Assembly (NCBI RefSeq): GCF_014117325.1
Contig: NZ_CP059732.1
Span: forward strand, 4,043,001-4,107,000
Length of the DNA: 64,000 bases
From: Spirosoma foliorum
Lineage (GTDB): Bacteria; Bacteroidota; Bacteroidia; Cytophagales; Spirosomataceae
Direction: 5' to 3'
Every line of letters starts with the position of its first letter. Within the stretch, counting starts at the first letter, position 1. The notes under the pieces are model-generated. The model ran no database searches. It had not been told where the DNA came from and saw only the letters and a list, made by a program, of their open reading frames with translations. The position numbers and the translations under genes are program-made. Below are positions 61,913 to 64,000 of this stretch, one piece after another.

Positions 61913-63003
61913 TTTACGGCGGAGTGGGTGTAGGCATAGGTTCTGAAGGTGTAGTCTGCCTGGTTAAACTCTGCGAAACTATTGCTAGGGATTACGACCT
62001 GACCGTGTTTTCGATGGTCCGGATTGACGACAATTACCAACCCAACGGATACCAGCTGATTGGCACACCCTTCAGCGAAAAACGCAGCACTTTAGTTCGG
62101 ATGGCCTACATCGGCTTTAAGATGCTTCAGCAGCATCGGCAAAAAAAGTATTCCATTATACACGCTTTCTGGGCTTATCCGGCGGGTTTCTGGGCCATAC
62201 AGTTGGCGAATTTCCTGCGACTTAAAACCATTGTAACATTTATGGGGGGCGAAGTAGCCAATCTATCTTCGATCAACTATGGCCTTTACCAGACCACGTT
62301 TAAGCGAAAACTGATTCAGCAAATTGCTCGGCACGCCAATGTTGTTGTAGCCTTAACTCAGCACCACTCTCGAAAAATCACCACTAAGCTCACTGTAAAG
62401 CAGCTGGTAGTCATCCCCTTTGGTGTAGATTTAGCGCAGTTTTCTATTGTTCCCAAACTCCTTAAGCCGCCTTATCGTTTTCTGTATGTGGGCAATTTAA
62501 ATCGAGTCAAAGACATTCCGACGCTACTCCACACCTTTCAGAGAATTAGTCAACAGGTAGACGCACGTTTGGACTTGATTGGCCTGGATACCTTGCACGG
62601 AGAAATGCAGTTGTTAGCGAAGAAGCTAGGGTTGGCCGATACTGTTTATTTCCATGGCTACCAGCCCAATAACCAGCTTCAAGAATGGCTGGCGAAGACC
62701 CATATTCTATTGCATACATCCCTATGGGAATCGCAGGCGGTGGTGGTCAATGAAGCTATAGCGTCAGGCGTGGTGGTATGTGGTACCCGAGTAGGCCTGA
62801 TTGCCGACCTTGAGGGAACCGCTACAATAGCTGCAGCAGTAGGCGATGCTAATGAGTTAGCGCAAAAAGTGCTTCAGTTAGTAGATGATCCTACTCATTA
62901 TGAGGAGTTAAGAAAAAACGGCATTGCCTGGAGCAAACGTCATGATTGGAAAATCCAGTACCAATGCTATAGTGGCTTATATCAGATGTTAGCAGCGATT
63001 TAG
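61885..63003 (+). CDS. Glycosyltransferase family 4
   Basis: A 372-residue GT4-type retaining glycosyltransferase. N-terminal acceptor domain: IAVLIYGGVGVGIGSEGVVC. C-terminal donor domain: RFLYVGNLNRVKDIPTLLHT, DTVYFHGYQPNNQLQEWLAK, and the E-x7-E-type segment LWESQAVVVNEAIASGVVVC. Its start lies inside the end of the GT9 gene (28-base overlap). The sugar and acceptor are unknown; lipopolysaccharide or exopolysaccharide synthesis is likely from context. Confidence 0.9.
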   Translation: MARKRIAVLIYGGVGVGIGSEGVVCLVKLCETIARDYDLTVFSMVRIDDNYQPNGYQLIGTPFSEKRSTLVRMAYIGFKMLQQHRQKKYSIIHAFWAYPAGFWAIQLANFLRLKTIVTFMGGEVANLSSINYGLYQTTFKRKLIQQIARHANVVVALTQHHSRKITTKLTVKQLVVIPFGVDLAQFSIVPKLLKPPYRFLYVGNLNRVKDIPTLLHTFQRISQQVDARLDLIGLDTLHGEMQLLAKKLGLADTVYFHGYQPNNQLQEWLAKTHILLHTSLWESQAVVVNEAIASGVVVCGTRVGLIADLEGTATIAAAVGDANELAQKVLQLVDDPTHYEELRKNGIAWSKRHDWKIQYQCYSGLYQMLAAI

Positions 63004-63011
63004 CTATATTT

Positions 63012-63090
63012 TTACCGCAGAGATCACAAAATCCCCAGACCCTCTGCGACCTTTGTAAATGGCCCTAGCGTTCTTTGCGGTTAAAAAATA
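63012..63090. repeat. Decayed repeat, CAGAG/CTCTGCG class
   Basis: ACCGCAGAGATCACA on the left and CTCTGCGACCTTTG with CTTTGCGGTTA on the right are traces of the CACAGAG word class (compare 2273-2338 and 44503-44592), but continuous pairing is lost. It lies between convergent GT4 and methyltransferase genes. Confidence 0.5.
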
Positions 63091-63098
63091 ACTCCCAT

Positions 63099-63890
63099 TC
63101 ACTCCCTTTTTTTCCGAATAACAACCCAGGGAAACTGGCTCCGATTCTGTCTTAATAACCGTTGCCAGATGCTCGCTTTTCTATACTTATAAATCGGAGA
63201 ATAAGGCGCTAATTCCTGAAATGTATGGTGGAAATAATAGTGTGCCATTTCCGGATGGCCCAACTGTTGGTAATAGGCCTGTGTTCGTTTACGGGCGCTT
63301 TCCACGTCCTGAGATTCATAAAAAGGACTATCCAGAATATGGATTTCGCCGGTCGGTGTTAACACATCAAACAGTACCGTTACGAGTTTTTCGATGGAAG
63401 GGAAATATTGGCAGGCAGCGTTCAGTACCACTCTGTCAAAACTTTCAGGGGTGAATAAGCCCGTCAAGATATCGCCATAGCAGAAAGTCAGTTTAGGGCT
63501 GCCAAAGAGCTTTTGTGCCTGCTGCAGTTCCGGCAGGTTCAGGTCCAGGCCTACCACATATACCTGAGGTAAGGCAGTCATTTTTGCTGAAAACCAGCCA
63601 TTACCGCAGCCTAAATCCAGAATGCGCGTAGTAGTTTGGGACTGAGCTAAATCCAGGCAAAAACGATTGGCCGTTTGTTTTCGAAGTTGCCATTCCTGAG
63701 CATGTGGAGTGCCATCGGGTAAGTCAGGCAGTAGGTTAACTAAATCGTCACTCATCACCCGATCCTCTTTTGTTCGAACCTGCAGATAGGCTTCTTCGTG
63801 CGTACATTCAGGCATATAAGGCGAGAGCAAATAAACGCCTTCCATAGTAGGCGATTGTTCTATGCATTGATGAATAGCCATAGTACGCAT
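63099..63890 (-). CDS. Class I SAM-dependent methyltransferase
   Basis: A 263-residue methyltransferase. The SAM-binding motif I is RILDLGCGNGWFSAKM, followed by the acidic YVVGLDLNLPELQQA, then FDRVVLNAACQYFPSIEKLV and the post-motif HILDSPFYE. The frame is open to TTG 63938, but ATG 63890 (MRTMAIHQCIEQ) overlaps the stop of an upstream same-strand gene as TAATG, which is the natural start. The N-terminal 70 residues are not part of the standard fold. Substrate unknown; next to glycosyltransferases, so a glycan or quinone-like acceptor is possible. Confidence 0.87.
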   Translation of the reverse strand: MRTMAIHQCIEQSPTMEGVYLLSPYMPECTHEEAYLQVRTKEDRVMSDDLVNLLPDLPDGTPHAQEWQLRKQTANRFCLDLAQSQTTTRILDLGCGNGWFSAKMTALPQVYVVGLDLNLPELQQAQKLFGSPKLTFCYGDILTGLFTPESFDRVVLNAACQYFPSIEKLVTVLFDVLTPTGEIHILDSPFYESQDVESARKRTQAYYQQLGHPEMAHYYFHHTFQELAPYSPIYKYRKASIWQRLLRQNRSQFPWVVIRKKRE

Positions 63891-64000
63891 TAAAGCATTG
63901 TAGCTCCTTCTGTTTCTGGTTGCCGGTATCGAAGCCAAAATCGTTGTAGCAGTTTAAGTTCAAGGGGAAAATGAAAGAAATTTGTTCGGTATCGAAGCTT
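63890..64000 (-). CDS. C-terminus of an unidentified gene, cut by the window end
   Basis: On the minus strand an open frame enters at the window edge and stops at TAA 63892-63890. It ends LELKLLQRFWLRYRQPETEG then ATML, a composition typical of a protein tail. Its TAA overlaps the methyltransferase ATG as TAATG. Only about 36 residues are visible, so the product cannot be named. The overlap suggests a common transcript with the methyltransferase. Confidence 0.5.
   Translation of the reverse strand, partial: KLRYRTNFFHFPLELKLLQRFWLRYRQPETEGATML

Noticed and set aside
1-64000. rRNA, tRNA, replication origin
   Set aside because: No rRNA-like or cloverleaf sequence and no dnaA or DnaA-box cluster was recognised; without a covariance search small RNAs could be missed.

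Overview
The window looks like a Cytophagales (Bacteroidota) chromosome close to Spirosoma. The sequence-level reasons are a type IX secretion C-terminal sorting domain, a PorD/DUF4835 gene, a SusC/SusD pair, a Rho with a long disordered N-terminus, and promoters of the form TTG-N18-20-TAnnTTTG. No rRNA, tRNA or CRISPR array was recognised.

Layout. 1-5687: two tandem tldD/tldE (pmbA) metalloprotease pairs, the first cut by the window edge. 5814-6932: a DUF4160/DUF2442 pair and a GNAT acetyltransferase. 7111-15097: a MoxR/Bat-type operon (DUF4159, MoxR ATPase, DUF58, BatA-like, DUF4175-like with a His/Asp-rich loop, membrane protein). 15050-18172 (minus): small membrane proteins and an ECF sigma factor, with an IS110-family element (15830-17047) between them. 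18563-24777: a lipoprotein, a three-gene ligase cassette (YbdK-type carboxylate-amine ligase, class I glutamine amidotransferase, ATP-grasp-like protein), an SDR, a YD-repeat lipoprotein and a DinB protein. 24884-45510: core genes (OmpA-family, tilS, OstA-like, bamD, rpoZ, coaBC, porD, recN, SCO, cytochrome c, lptC, coaX, rho, sterol-desaturase-like). 46339-60482: a polysaccharide utilisation locus with SusC, SusD, four S1 sulfatases and a divergent GH106-like hydrolase, suggesting a sulfated, possibly rhamnose-containing glycan. 60863-64000: glycosyltransferases GT9 and GT4, a methyltransferase, and the tail of one more gene.

Three signals stand out. (1) The IS110 element carries a recognisable bridge RNA. 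Two stem-loops in its left end contain guide segments that match the actual insertion site (CGTCGGGAT and TTGTCAT around core AT) and the element's own ends, and the disrupted target can be rebuilt exactly. (2) About twenty long intergenic inverted repeats built from a few short 'words' separate genes throughout. IS110 landed in one of them, and another appears to encode the signal peptide of LptC. (3) Five reading frames (DUF4159, SDR, YD-repeat lipoprotein, two sulfatases) are each broken at a homopolymer that is one base too long. This points to systematic sequencing overcalls, or less likely to real slippage, and corrected gene ends are given.
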